This document shows positions 11,295 through 23,153 of a DNA stretch of 64,000 nt, in pieces. The DNA lies in contig NC_068359.1 of assembly GCF_020536995.1 (NCBI RefSeq), forward strand, positions 125,706,314 to 125,770,313, given 5' to 3'. A program made the translations under genes and the position numbers. This DNA comes from Dreissena polymorpha (Eukaryota; Mollusca; Bivalvia; Myida; Dreissenidae). Positions within the stretch are counted from its first letter, which is position 1. The number at the start of each line of letters is the position of its first letter. Under the pieces are notes generated by a model that was not told the origin of the DNA, ran no database searches, and saw nothing but the letters and a program-made list of their open reading frames with translations.

Positions 11295-11460
11295 TTGAGA
11301 AGAGAGTGCACATTTGACAAGTTTGGTCAAGGTCACTTGGAGTGAGATATAACGGATGACTTTCATCATCCAAACAAAAACCAACACAGCAAGTTGTTTT
11401 GACGTCATTTCGCTTTGCTAACTCAAGAGTGAATGATTGAGTTTTAATAAAAAGACTGGC

Positions 11461-11467
11461 TTTATAG
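11461..11467 (-). promoter_or_regulatory. TATA-like box of RING gene B
   Basis: CTATAAAGCC on the minus strand, upstream of RING gene B. Confidence 0.4.
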
Positions 11468-11680
11468 AAGACGTTTGAGTTATCTTATTGTTTCTTTACT
11501 TCGGAGGATATTGCGAAAATGTTCATACTACTAGATGTTATATTACACAATGACTCATATTTAGCATTCGATCCATTGCAATTCAATACGACATTGTTCG
11601 TAAGCTCAACGTTCTACTAAACAATCAAACTATATCTAACCTGCTCGACTAACAACTACACATGATATGCATTTCAACAT

Positions 11681-11686
11681 TTTATT
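11681..11686 (-). terminator. Poly(A) signal of RING gene C
   Basis: AATAAA on the minus strand, about 40 bp past the gene's end. Confidence 0.5.
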
Positions 11687-11726
11687 TAACATCAAACAAA
11701 CAAGCATATGAATACAGTCAAAACAT

Positions 11727-12363
11727 TTAATCCGTGAAAAGCATTCGCACCCAGCCAGTAACGTCAGCTCGACACATAGCGCAGTCTCCATCAAACATCA
11801 TCAGGCAGCAGTTTTCACAAAAGTGTGCCCACACTTTGTCAAGGTACTGTTTTTTTCCTCATCGTAGCATATGGTACACGTTTTCAATCCTCGAATAGCC
11901 TCATCTTTTTCTTCTTGAAGTTTTGTTCTAAGCGAATCCAAAGCCTGCTCTTTTCAAATAGGAGCTGCGATATTATCCTATCGGTTTCGAGTTCATGTTG
12001 CTCTTTTAGCGCGCGTTCGCGTTTAGACCACTCATCCTCGAAGAAACGCTCTTGATCATCAACCAAATGTTCGCTCGCTTCTCGCTGATAAGATGAAGCC
12101 TTTTGAATACACGATACCATTTTCTTGCAGACATCGCGACCTTCTTTAGACATAGCGAAGTCGCTGCTGTTAACGAACGCTGTAACCTGACTTCCAAGTC
12201 TGTTCAAATGATAGCCGAACGACTTTAGATCAATTGACGCCGATTGTTCTGGTCGAGTGTATGGCTTTGTAGCATGTCGCTTGCCCTTGCCAGTCGTTTC
12301 GCTACTACCACTAGCAGCGTCTGTGTCCTCGAACTTTGGCAGTCGGTTTGCGTATTTCGGCAT
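11727..12363 (-). pseudogene. RING-finger gene C with coiled-coil, fossil
   Basis: It starts MPKYANRLPKFEDTDAASG at 12363. A long charged helix (KRERALKEQHELETDRIIS) resembles a coiled coil, and a RING-type C-terminal region follows (CTICYDEE, KCGH and a CxxC pair). TATAAAA at 12432-12438 lies about 70 nt upstream; AATAAA at 11681-11686 downstream. It differs from genes A and B in the N-terminus. The frame is interrupted about two to three times. Confidence 0.6.
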
Positions 12364-12431
12364 GATTTCGAGTCAATGTTCTCTCTTGGAGTCTCAAATC
12401 AAAATGATGACAATAGCTGTTCGGGTCGCCT

Positions 12432-12438
12432 TTTATAC
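12432..12438 (-). promoter_or_regulatory. TATA box of RING gene C
   Basis: GGTATAAAAGG on the minus strand, about 70 nt before the ATG at 12363. Confidence 0.55.
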
Positions 12439-12506
12439 CCAACGGCCTGGTGCGTTTTCAGTATATAGACAAAGCATAGTGTTACATACCAAAGTCCTTG
12501 ATAACG

Positions 12507-12964
12507 ATGAATAGCAAATTCTTACGCGTGGTAGATGTAGACTTCTATCTGAGAAAAGCGATGAACAAAGTTGCATGTCTGAGAGATTTTGATCAAACGT
12601 ACGTTAGCGAGTTAGGTCTTTACCTAAGAAGACATTTCCCACACTCCGCGACGACTGTCGGTTGTACATAAAGCACGAAGTAACAATTCAGAACAGGCGA
12701 CCCGATTTCGTTATTCATATACCAAATGTTACCCTAATACTACTCGAATACAAAACATCGAATGTTACAACAAAAGTACGCAGAGAATATCTAACTCAAG
12801 TACTCGATACGTATCACAAGTTTCGACAAAGCTTATGCGTTAGTGAAAATTCCAGCCATATACGTTTACTTAGCATTTTGCTCATTCGCAATTCTTCATC
12901 TCGACAAACAAAAATTGTGTGTGTGAAAAATGAGTTAATACCTAACAGCTGTTATTTGATATGA
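12507..12964 (+). pseudogene. UL24-like PD-(D/E)XK nuclease remnant
   Basis: The plus-strand reading contains NRRPDFVIHIPNVTLILLEY followed by KT, i.e. the RPD...(I/L)xExK core of PD-(D/E)XK nucleases, arranged as in herpesvirus UL24 (RRPD, about 15 residues, then ELKT). The family's helical region follows (TQVLDTYHKFRQSL), then a strand-rich end (IRLLSILLI, KIVCVKNE). The N-terminal part has FDQTYVSELGLYLRRHFPHS. It looks broken about once. UL24 acts in the nucleus and is conserved in vertebrate herpesviruses, so this is the best clue to the block's origin. The family link rests on motif reading only. Confidence 0.6.
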
Positions 12965-14245
12965 ACTTTTATGAATAATTTTTGCGAAATGTACTATGAT
13001 CAAATTTCAAACGCAACAGTGCAGTGGAGTATTTTTCAAATCACAATATCTCGCTAGTACAAACTTTTTTGCTGTAATAATTTCACAGCGCTTAAATTTC
13101 CAATCCAATACTTCATCAAATATCTACCAGCATCGCATGCGAAATTACACCCAGTACAGCGAGGTCATCAAGTGCAAATAATATCGAACGTCATTTCACA
13201 GTAAAGTATAGATAGATGAGTATTTGCGAGAAAGTTTAAATGCAAATTTATCAAAAACTACTGCAGATATTGGGATCAAATTTTGATCGAAAATAAAGCC
13301 GTTATGAAGATTCTTTTTTGCCTTTTCGTTTTGCGATACATTGTTCAAAATGTGTAACGTTGAATATGAAGTTTTTGTGTGGATTAAATAATCACACATT
13401 GAAACGCCGATTTATCAGCAGAAAACTGAACTCAACTCTGATATTGTTTTCTACAACGCACTTGAATTCATGACGTGCAGTAGATCTACGTATTTCGCTT
13501 CATGTAAACAACCTTGGTGCAATATCGTACAACGAGGTTTAAGTGCATTTCTTTGAAACCACTCAAAATATCAATATGAAATTTTCAGTGCATGACACAG
13601 ATGGCTATATGCTACAATTACGTACTGATTAGTTTGCCCTGAAATATATGTTTCTATGTTAAATATCTGTCCGAAATCTTGTGTATGAAGAAAACTTTTT
13701 TGCCTTTTCGTTTTCATAAACAAAATATGTACCGCTGAATAGGGAATTGTTTTCTGAAGAATTTGGTGTATATCACTTTGTATGTATGTGAAACATTTCG
13801 ATTGAACACGAGTTAAACGCAACATTGATATTTTTCTTTAAATCGGCTTCGAGTTAAAATTCATGACATGCAGTACGTCATTTCGCTTAAATGTAAACAA
13901 CCGAGGAAAGACTAAACATATATCGGTTTAAGTTAAATATCTCCGGAACGATTCATGGCATCAATCAAATTTCAAGTACAATCCCAGCTTATTGTTCGCT
14001 ACAACTTTTCTATTGTTATTTTTGTTCCAACATACATGCTTATGAGATAAAAATCACGTTGAAAACGTTCGCAACAAGAAAACTTTTTCATTTCGGTGAT
14101 TTGTGAAACGCAACTTATATCATCTTATAGAAAATTTCATTCCGAATATTTTGATATGACATGCGTGTATGTTTATTGTATCGCTTGATCAAGACTAGCC
14201 GAAAACCATTTTGCCTGTAATCATGAATTGACTTTTTAAGCACAC
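12965..14245. other. Non-coding stretch in the fossil block
   Basis: No gene recognised. Diverged copies of short motifs also found in the 380-bp array (TTTTTTGCCTTTTCGTTTT, TGTTTAAGTGCA-like) suggest it is an older part of the same repeat field. Confidence 0.5.
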
Positions 14246-15800
14246 ATGTACTGTAGCTCGAACGTCATTTCTATCCATGAAAACAACCTTGGCTTGGGTG
14301 CAATATCTTACAAGAGGTTTAACTCAATTCTTTCGAGAACGCCTCATGATTTCGAGATGAAATTTCAAAACAATATTCAATCGCATGATAGCTACATTTT
14401 TGTTTCGCCTATATTGTTCTCACACGACTCATTGTGTCAGATATTCAACTTGGCAAAATTCGCTAACAAGAAAACTTTTTCGTGTTAAGAGCATTTATCG
14501 TTATTTTGGTATTAGCTTGTAGGACATTCGATTCCACGCATTTTGATGTATTCCACTTATCGTATGTCTAAACACACAAAAAATACAGCGATTAACGATT
14601 TTGTACTAAACGCATTTCTGTCTTTAACTTTAGATTTTTACAACGTCATTCATATGCATGTAAAAACAAGCGAGGGAAAGAGTTTAAATGCATCGGTTTA
14701 ACTCAATCTTTCGAAAACGTCTCATGATTTCGAGATGAAATTTTCAAAACAATATTCATCGCATGATAGCTACAATTTTTGTTTCGCCTATATTGTTCTC
14801 ACACGACTCATTGTGTCAGATATTCAATTTTGCAAAATTCACTAACAAGAAAACTTTTTTGTGTAAAGAGCATTCATCGTTATTTTGGTATTAGCTTTAG
14901 GACATTCGATTCCACGCATTTGATGTATTACACTTTACTGTAATTCTAACACAACAAAAAATACACTGCGATAACGATTTCGTACACAACGCATTTCTGT
15001 CTTTAACTTTAGATTTTTTACAACGTCATTGCATTTCTATGCATGTAAACAAGCGAGGGAAAAGATTCAGTTACATCGGTTTAACTCAATTCTTTCGCAA
15101 ACGTCTCATGATATTTAGATGAAATTTTCACCATAATATGTAATCCTATGATAGCTACAATTTTTGTCTCGCCTATATGTTCTCACACGACTCATTGTGT
15201 CAGATATTCAATTTTGCAAAATTCACTAACAAGAAAACTTTTTTGCGTTAAGAGCATTCATCTTTTGTTTGGTATGATTCTGTTGGAAATTCAATTCCAC
15301 GCATTTTTATATATTACACTTTACCGTATGTTTAGACACAACAAAAATACAGTTCGATAACGATTTCGTACTAAACGCATTTCTGTCTTTAACTTTAGAT
15401 TTTTTACAACGTCATTCATATGCATGTAAACAAGCGAGGGAAAGGAGTTTAAAATGCATCGGTTTAACTCAATTCTTTCGAGAACGCCTCATGATATTCA
15501 GATGAAATTTTCACCACAATATTTAACCGCATGATAGCTACCATTTTGTTTCGCCTATATTGTTCTAACACGACTTATTGTATCAGATATTCAACTTTGC
15601 AAAAATTCGCTAACAAGAAACTTTTTTGTGTAATGAGCATTTATCGTTATTTTGGTACTAGCTTGTAGAAATTCGATTCCACGCATTTTATATATTACAC
15701 TTACCGTATGTTTTAGACACAAACAAAATACAGTGCGATAACGATTTCGTACTAAACGCATTTCTGTCTTTAACTTTACATTTTGACTCAACGTCGAAAA
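14246..15800 (+). repeat. Tandem array, unit about 380 bp, four copies
   Basis: CTCATGAT anchors at 14343, 14721, 15105 and 15488 (spacings 378, 384, 383). Each unit contains CACGACTCATTGTGTCAGAT, CTAACAAGAAAACTTTTT and GTTTAACTCAAT. Non-coding; related motifs in AACTTTTTTGCCTTTTCG stretches reach left to about 13300. Confidence 0.85.
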
Positions 15801-17624
15801 CTCTCTGCGAATAGAAACAGTGATTTCGTACAAAGTTTAACTTCGCGTTTCTTCCCAACCATTTGACCGATCAACATAACATTTTCGCATTAATATGAAA
15901 CGTGTTAATAGCAACAAGTTTTGTGGGGATCATTTTTTGTTAACATATTCGCATATAGAAGAATTCTTAGCTTTTCGCATATAAATCACTTCGCTTACAA
16001 GAAAAAAAATTCCCATTTATGACAAGTACATAGCAATTGATACCATTCGATAAGGAATTCTGTTCTGCACATTTTGATGTATGATACTCCACAATAGGTC
16101 TAATTACAAGAATACTGCTGAAAGAAAACGCATTCGTGCTTATAGAAATTTTGAACTTTAAAGTATCGAGTTAAACCGAACGTCGTTAGATAGCGAATAG
16201 TTGATAAAACTGTGTTTGTATCGAAGCGGTTTATTTTAACTGTCACAATAACGCGTGAACGCATTTCGATGAAATTTTCACTACCATAACCAGCAGAGAG
16301 GAACAATAAGAGTTAAATATTTTGCAAGTAGATAAGTGGATATATGTCAAAATTTCTGTTTATTGGTAAAACTTGGGTTGATATGAAGAAAAGATTTTCA
16401 TTTCGCAATATGATACAGTAATATTTGCATCATGCGATGGGGAATTTATTTCTGTGCATTTTGGTGTAACATACTTGATGTTTTTGTAAAACGCTGCAGT
16501 TATACGGGCAGAAAACCATATCACAACAAACACACATTTCATGAATCGTAATTTTGACCCTTCGTTGTCAGTGCAAATCGACGACGTCATTTCAATAAAA
16601 CTCATCTTTCAACTTAAAGGGGTGTTGACATATCGATGATACAAAATTGTGTTTATTTGAAAGTGATTTAAGTGCAATATCTCTTGAACCCGTTGTCCGA
16701 ATTCAATAAAATTTTCACCAGATGAACCGAAATTTCGATGCGCTCATACTGGTACTATTTGTGTATACAAAATCGAACGCGCGAGTTATGAAATTTTGAT
16801 TTTAACGCAAATTTTCTCGATATTTCAAATTTTCAAGAACAATTGTACACATAACCATACTATTTGTATATCATTGTGTAGGCGCCAGTGTGCTGAACAT
16901 TTTGATATATGTGGTTTGATATTTATTTTCTATATCTTCGTTGTACTAGTACAAATCACAAAACACAGTTGAAAAAATCACAGCGCGATAGTTGCTCTTT
17001 AATAAAGTTAGTGCGAAATCATATCGAGCTGCTTTCGTCAGTCGAACGTCATGAAAACATTTGAGTTCTCGGAATTGAAAATAAATATTGAATTGTTCAG
17101 GCTATGTAGAAAACTAAATGGGTATACGGGAATATTTTGTGCTGATGTTAAATGTTCAGTAATAAATATTTTGATGGATTACTCACATATTTGATATGAT
17201 CTAGGATTATTTCAGAATGATAGGTTAGTAAATCTATGTTTGACTAGATTTTTTTATAATATAGATCTCTACACGCATTTTCTAGTTTTTACATTTACTC
17301 TAAAAATCTGCGTTGGGTACGCCTCATAACAAGATTTGAGACCTAAAGACCATGGATTTGCTTTAACTCGAAGGAAATACTGGATGGATTGTACGGACTC
17401 ATGCTTATCAATTTTTATGCCCATTCAAGCTGTGAGTGTGAATATTTCGGCTTGTATGGTCATGAAAAAATATCATCACAAAGTCAATATTTGTAGGATT
17501 TTTGCATGGTAAGTATGATTTTTAGATTTGTCATCAAATACACATTCAATTGTAACTTAAATCATGAAGTATAAACATTTTCAATGTGCTTTTTTGTCAT
17601 TCTTCGTTTGGTCGTTGAAGGGTT
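15801..17624. other. Non-coding stretch in the fossil block
   Basis: AT-rich, no open frame with protein-like content, weak echoes of the 380-bp unit (GATGAAATTTTCAC, GTAAACGCAT-like pieces). Confidence 0.45.
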
Positions 17625-18325
17625 CGGACGTGTTTTTCGAAGCTCTCGACGTCGTGACCTCATTATAATTTGAACTGCGCGGGTAAAGAACGCTCAGTTG
17701 CGACTTGGACATTGACCAATACGGACGTGTTTTTATGCGCTCTGAAAAAAGTTTTGATTTTTTTTACCATGACTGAATCTTAGTTCAATGAAAGACTTTG
17801 ACAAACACGGACGTGTATTTATGAACTCTGACAAAATTTTGACTTTGACTTTTTTTTCGATGAAAAAGTCTCGGTTGACTTGTTTTGGACGTTGAAGGGA
17901 ACGATGAAAAGTTTTGAATTTTACTGACTTGTACTTTGAGATTTTAATTTACTAAGCGTTATAGAATACGACTTGGTACTCGGGTTATGGAATTACTGGT
18001 GGACTGCAGTGTTAGGGTATTGTCATGAGATGACGGCTTGACTTTTACTTGCGTTGTGAAATGAAATCATGCTCTCATGCGATGATAACTTTTGAACGTT
18101 TAGTACTGACTGACAACGAATTTTTGTGAGCGTTATATATGAAATGTTTGACTTACATTAATTTTTTTGAACGACTTGACTTCAATTTAAGTTTTGACAT
18201 CGGACTGATCGGACGTGTTTTTTTAAGCTCTGGCTGTTGTGAATAATTAAATTTATGTTGTGGTGTCAAGCGATTGACTGTCAGTTGAGGTTCAGATGTC
18301 GAGCTGTGCGGACGTGTTCATCGAG
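17625..18325 (+). repeat. Dispersed CGGACGTGTTTTT...GAGCTCT motif
   Basis: CGGACGTG followed by T-rich sequence and an AGCTCT or GAGCTG block at 17625, 17722, 17808, 18210 and 18309; related GACGTGTTT/GGAGCT pairs occur inside the exon-like blocks near 19560, 19917 and 20650. It links the stretch before the micro-exon array with the array. Confidence 0.6.
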
Positions 18326-18639
18326 CTGCTGTCTACAAAAAACGTGAGAACAAATTTTTTTTCGTTTTACTGTTTACAAGTTGTGTGATGATGTATGATG
18401 GTTGTAATGTGTTGGGTAGAAATTACTCAGTGCTGATACAGTGTCGATATGTTTGTGATGAGCGATAATAGTGGATGATGGTGGAACAGAATATTCATTG
18501 AGCTATTTTGAGGAAGCGAACATATGATGGAAAAATGTTGCAAAAATATTTAATGACAATGTATTGTATCGCTTTTGTTGATATGTATGATATTGATTAA
18601 ATTGTATTTGCATGCTGTAACATTTCTATTCCATTTCAG

Positions 18640-18956
18640 GGGGGCTGTGGTGAGTATTGTAGTATAAAATTTGTTTCAATAAATCATGATGAATGAAAAC
18701 TGATTTCGATTCGTTTTGTACATGTTTACTTGTATAGAAGTGTAATGCGTTGGGTAGAAATTACTCAGTACTGATATAGTGTCGATATGTTGTGATTAGC
18801 GATGATGGTGTATGATGGTGAAACAGAATATGAGCTACTTTGGGGAAACGAACATATGATTGAAAAATGATTGCAAACATAGTAGATGAATGATATGATA
18901 TTGCTTAAATTGTATTTGCATGCTGTAACATTTCTATTCCATTTCAGTGCGCTGTG
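18640..18956 (+). ncRNA. Two 9-10 nt micro-exon-like blocks (GCTGTG type)
   Basis: Blocks 18640-18649 and 18948-18956 both end GCTGTG before GTGAGTATTGTAG, after near-identical CTATTCCATTTCAG acceptors. Each is followed by AATAAA within about 40 bp, so alternative 3' ends are possible. A third copy lies at 20985-20993. Confidence 0.5.
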
Positions 18957-21900
18957 GTGAGTATTGTAGTATAAATTTGTTTCAATAAACGATGATGAAT
19001 GAAAACTGATTTCGATTCGTTTTTGTAATTGTAGGGATTTTCACTCTATAACAACTCTGTCGGTTGGTGTTCATGAGTGTGAGCTTAATACAGCAATGTT
19101 TGAGTAGTACAAAATGTTTTCGCTTTTGTGGTCGCCAGCTGTCCGTGATCTGTTAAAGTGAAAATACACAGATTTATGAAGCATACAAATGTTTCGAAAT
19201 TTTATCAATGATTGTATACTATGCATGTTTTGATTTAGTTCGTTTCAGATTTGACATGAGATGAAAACCGGACATGATTTGAACAGAGCTGGTTAACGAA
19301 AAGGTAAGTCTGTTTCATTCCACTATGAACACTTGTATTTTGACAAAAGAAGAGATAAAGTGAGTTACTTTATCATCATGGTTTCATTTGGTGTATTACA
19401 CATGAACAGAGGTAAACCTAGCTAGCTTTTCGTGTACTCTATTTGGATGATGAGTATGTCAGTAACTTTAATTGTACGGCTAGTAAAGTATGAACATGAA
19501 TGCTTTGTTCAGATTTTCAGATGTGTGCTGGCAGTTCAAGTCTGGCAGCTGGAGTGAACAGTCGTGTTTTCTGGGAGCTCCAACAATATGCTAGAAGGTA
19601 AGTAACTATGTTTGTTTTGCATTGCATGTTTTCATATGTTTCAGACTTTCAAGCAGAGATGTCATGATGACTGGAGTTGAGCACAGGGCAGTGACAAAGT
19701 GAAAGGTAAGTACTTTTACTGAATGTTTGTTCTATGCATGTTTTGTTTTAATACATTTCAGGAGTGCTTATCCAGTGATGATATGACAGTTGGAGTGAAC
19801 AGTGGAGCCAAGCAGTCTTGTTTTTGGAGCTACTCAACAAGCCTTGAAGGTAAGTTTAGAATTTCTCAATGTTAGTGAATTGAAGTACTGTCACTTGCTT
19901 TTGGACAGTCGAACAGAACAGACGTGGTTGCGAGAGCTCTCATATCTGTTGTGTTAAACTGTTTTTATGATATGTTATGTTTGTTTGTTTGTTTGTGATG
20001 TACTATTTTTCAGATGCTGATGGCAGTGATGGGTTTTCAAGCTGACCTGAACAGAAAAGCACTCATATGGTAAGTACAAAATAGTTGTTATATGGGATGT
20101 TTTGTGCATGCTTTTATGTTTCAGGTGTACTTGCTGACAGCGACGAAGACGAATCAAGAAGAGGAACATTGTTGAGAAAGTGATTGGGACTTGCAAACAG
20201 GGTAAGTGTAACACTTGTGTTTGTTTAATTTGTAACATGCGTGCTTTGCTCTGTTTCAGATTTCACATGCAGAAATTAAACAGGATTTCAACTGCTGAGA
20301 CACAATTCATCAAAAGTAAGGTAAGTTTTAATTCATTGATTTGAGTTGTACAATGTGTTCTTTACTTTATTTCAGATTCGAGTCACTGGTTTACACATGG
20401 AAGAAGATTTCCACGTCTGTTACTCAACTCTACAGAAGCAAGGTAAGTCGATCAAATTTTTGTTTTCATTGACTGCTGTAATGTGATGTTATGCTATTTT
20501 TCATGTGTGCTATGCAGAGATGGAGAATTCAATTTTGAGAAAGATTAACTGCTGCAGCTTAGCTCTGCTCTGTGTTGATTTTTGTTCAAAAACGTTTAAA
20601 ATGTATGTGTGTTTTCAGATGTTTTGTTTCAGTTGATGTCCAGATGGCAAGCAGACGTGTTTCTTGGAGCTGCCAGACAGTGAGTACAAACGTTTTATAT
20701 TTTTCAGTTGTTTACTCATAGAAGTCTGTGAAAGATGATAACAAGGGTTGAATCTATCAGCACTTGTGTCTAAAAATGCTGATGTGTGACGGTTTACTGA
20801 AAAGGGTAAATGCTAGCCAGTACTTACACTTGAGCAACCGTGGGATGTCGAACTAACTGATGATGTACTATGATGGTGAACACTTACTATGTGTATCAAA
20901 ATGCTTTTGTTGATATTTACTATAGATGATTTGATATTGGTTAACATTTGTTTGCATGCTGTTAACATTTCTATTTCATTTCAGGGAGCTGTGGTAAGTA
21001 TTGTAGTATTAATTTGTCTCAATAAACGATGATGAATGAAAACTGATGTCGATTCTTTTTGTACAGTTTTAGGTATTAGCACTCTATACAAAACTCTGTC
21101 GGTCGGTGTTTGTGAATGTGAGCTTAATGTTTGAGTAGAACAAAAATGTCTTTACTTTTGTGATCGCCAGTTGTCTGTGATGTAAAGTGGAAAAAAACAC
21201 AGCTATGAAGCATACAATTGTTTCAATATTTTATCAATGATAGTGTGCTATGCATGTTTTGATTTAGTTCGTTTCAGATACGACATGACATGAAGAGTTG
21301 ACAGTCGAACAGAGCTGAGCAAAGCAGAAAGGTAAGTGTGTTTCATTTTAGTATGAACACTTGTATTTTGTTTTTATATGGTATGTTTTGTGCATGCTAT
21401 GTTTCAGGTGTACTTGTAGTCAGCGACGAAGACGATTCAAGAAGAGGAACATTGCTGAGAAAGTGAATGGGACTTGCAAACAGGGTAAGTGTTACAATTG
21501 TTTGTTTGATTTTTACCATGCATACTTTGCTTTGCTCTGTTTCAGATTTCACATGCAGAAATGGTCTCATAGCAGTGCCAACAGTGAATAAGGATCTCAT
21601 CTGCTGTGAAACAACTCAACAGAAAGTAGGTAAGCATTGAATGAATGCACTTGAGTTGTACAATTTGATGTGATGCTTTTTTCTGTTTCAGATTCAAGTT
21701 TCTGGTGTAGACAGAAAAATGTGTTTGAAGAAGGAATTCTACTACTGTGATTCAACTCTACAGAAGCAAGGTAAGTAGAAACAAAATTTTGGTTTAATTT
21801 AACTCATGTGTTTTGCACTGCATGCTATTTTTCAGGTCTCTCATGCAGTGAGGGAAAAGAAGAAGATTTAAAAAAAAAAATCACTGCTGCAACTCAGGCC

Positions 21901-22394
21901 TATAACATGGTAAGCGTTTACTATATTGTATACAAAATATTTTTCTGTTTTACTCTGTTTCAGGTTTCAATTGTAGAGATGTTGCAGAGATGTTTTGACA
22001 GCTTGTGACAGAAAAGAAATTCAGCAGCTGTGTATCGACTGTAGCCACGAGGTAAGTCGAAACAAATATACTGGTTTGTATGTTATGTTGTTATGCCCTT
22101 CTATGTTTCAGACTTACATTGCTGTGACTGTTCCACAGTGGGTCAAAAAAGAGACGAATACAGGTTTCAAGAAGAAAATTGGCTGTTGAAAACCTGCACA
22201 AAATATGAGGTAAGTAAACTATTCTTTTGGTTTGTTTTGTGCTTTGTTATGCTTAACTATTTTTCAGATTGGAATGGTGGGTCGTTACAGAGCAGACTTT
22301 TGGACAACTGAGAAGTTGAGAAACAGAAAATGATTCAAGATCAGCTACGTAAGTCTTGATTATTATGCATTGCTAAATGTTTCTTTCACTTCAG

Positions 22395-23153
22395 TATCCT
22401 GTGGTAAGTACACTAACTTTCTATATTTTCATATTGAACTGTTTTGATGACCTGTATTTTGCATTGTAAAATGTGTTTCTTTTTTATTTCAGCATGGCTG
22501 TGGTAAGTACAATTGCCTTCTTTAATTTTCATATTGAACTGTTTTGATGACTTGTATACTACTATGCAATGCTTAATGTTTTTTTCATTTCAGTATGGCT
22601 GTGGTAAGTACAATTGCCTTTTTTATTTTTCATATTGAACTGTTTTGATGATTTGTATACTGCTATGCATTGCTAAATGTTTTTGTCATTTCAGTATAGC
22701 TGTGGTAAGTACACTAACTTTCTTTAATTTTTATATTGAACTGTTTTGATGACCTGTATTCTGCATTGTAAAATGTGTTTCTTTTTCATTTCAGTTGCCT
22801 GTTGGTAAGTACAATTTGCTTTCTTTAATTGCATATTGAAATATATTTTATGACTTTTGTTTTGCTATGCTCTTTTTCATTTTAGTTGGGCAGATGTAAG
22901 TACACTTCATGCATGTAAAAACTGAATATGATTGTTGTGCTATACAAAATGTGATTTTTTCAATTTCAGGTCAGCAATGGTAAGTATATTGTGTTTCTTT
23001 ATGTATAATTTTGTATACATATTGTTTTTTTCATCATAGCATGTTTTTTATATTTATGCTTTGTGTAAGTAAAATGTTCATAAATCATTCTTATCTTTAA
23101 ACTAAAAATGTATTTTGATATGCAAAATGTCTGTATGATTTCAGTTGCCAGAG
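22395..23153 (+). ncRNA. Eight consecutive 9-10 nt micro-exon-like blocks
   Basis: Blocks at 22395-22403, 22493-22502, 22594-22603, 22695-22704, 22795-22804, 22886-22895, 22970-22979 and 23145-23153, about 100 bp apart. The first four are TATCCTGTG, CATGGCTGTG, TATGGCTGTG and TATAGCTGTG. The introns between them are nearly alike (GTAAGTACAATTGCC...CATTTCAG). Either real micro-exons or a tandem repeat whose unit happens to be one complete intron. Confidence 0.5.
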
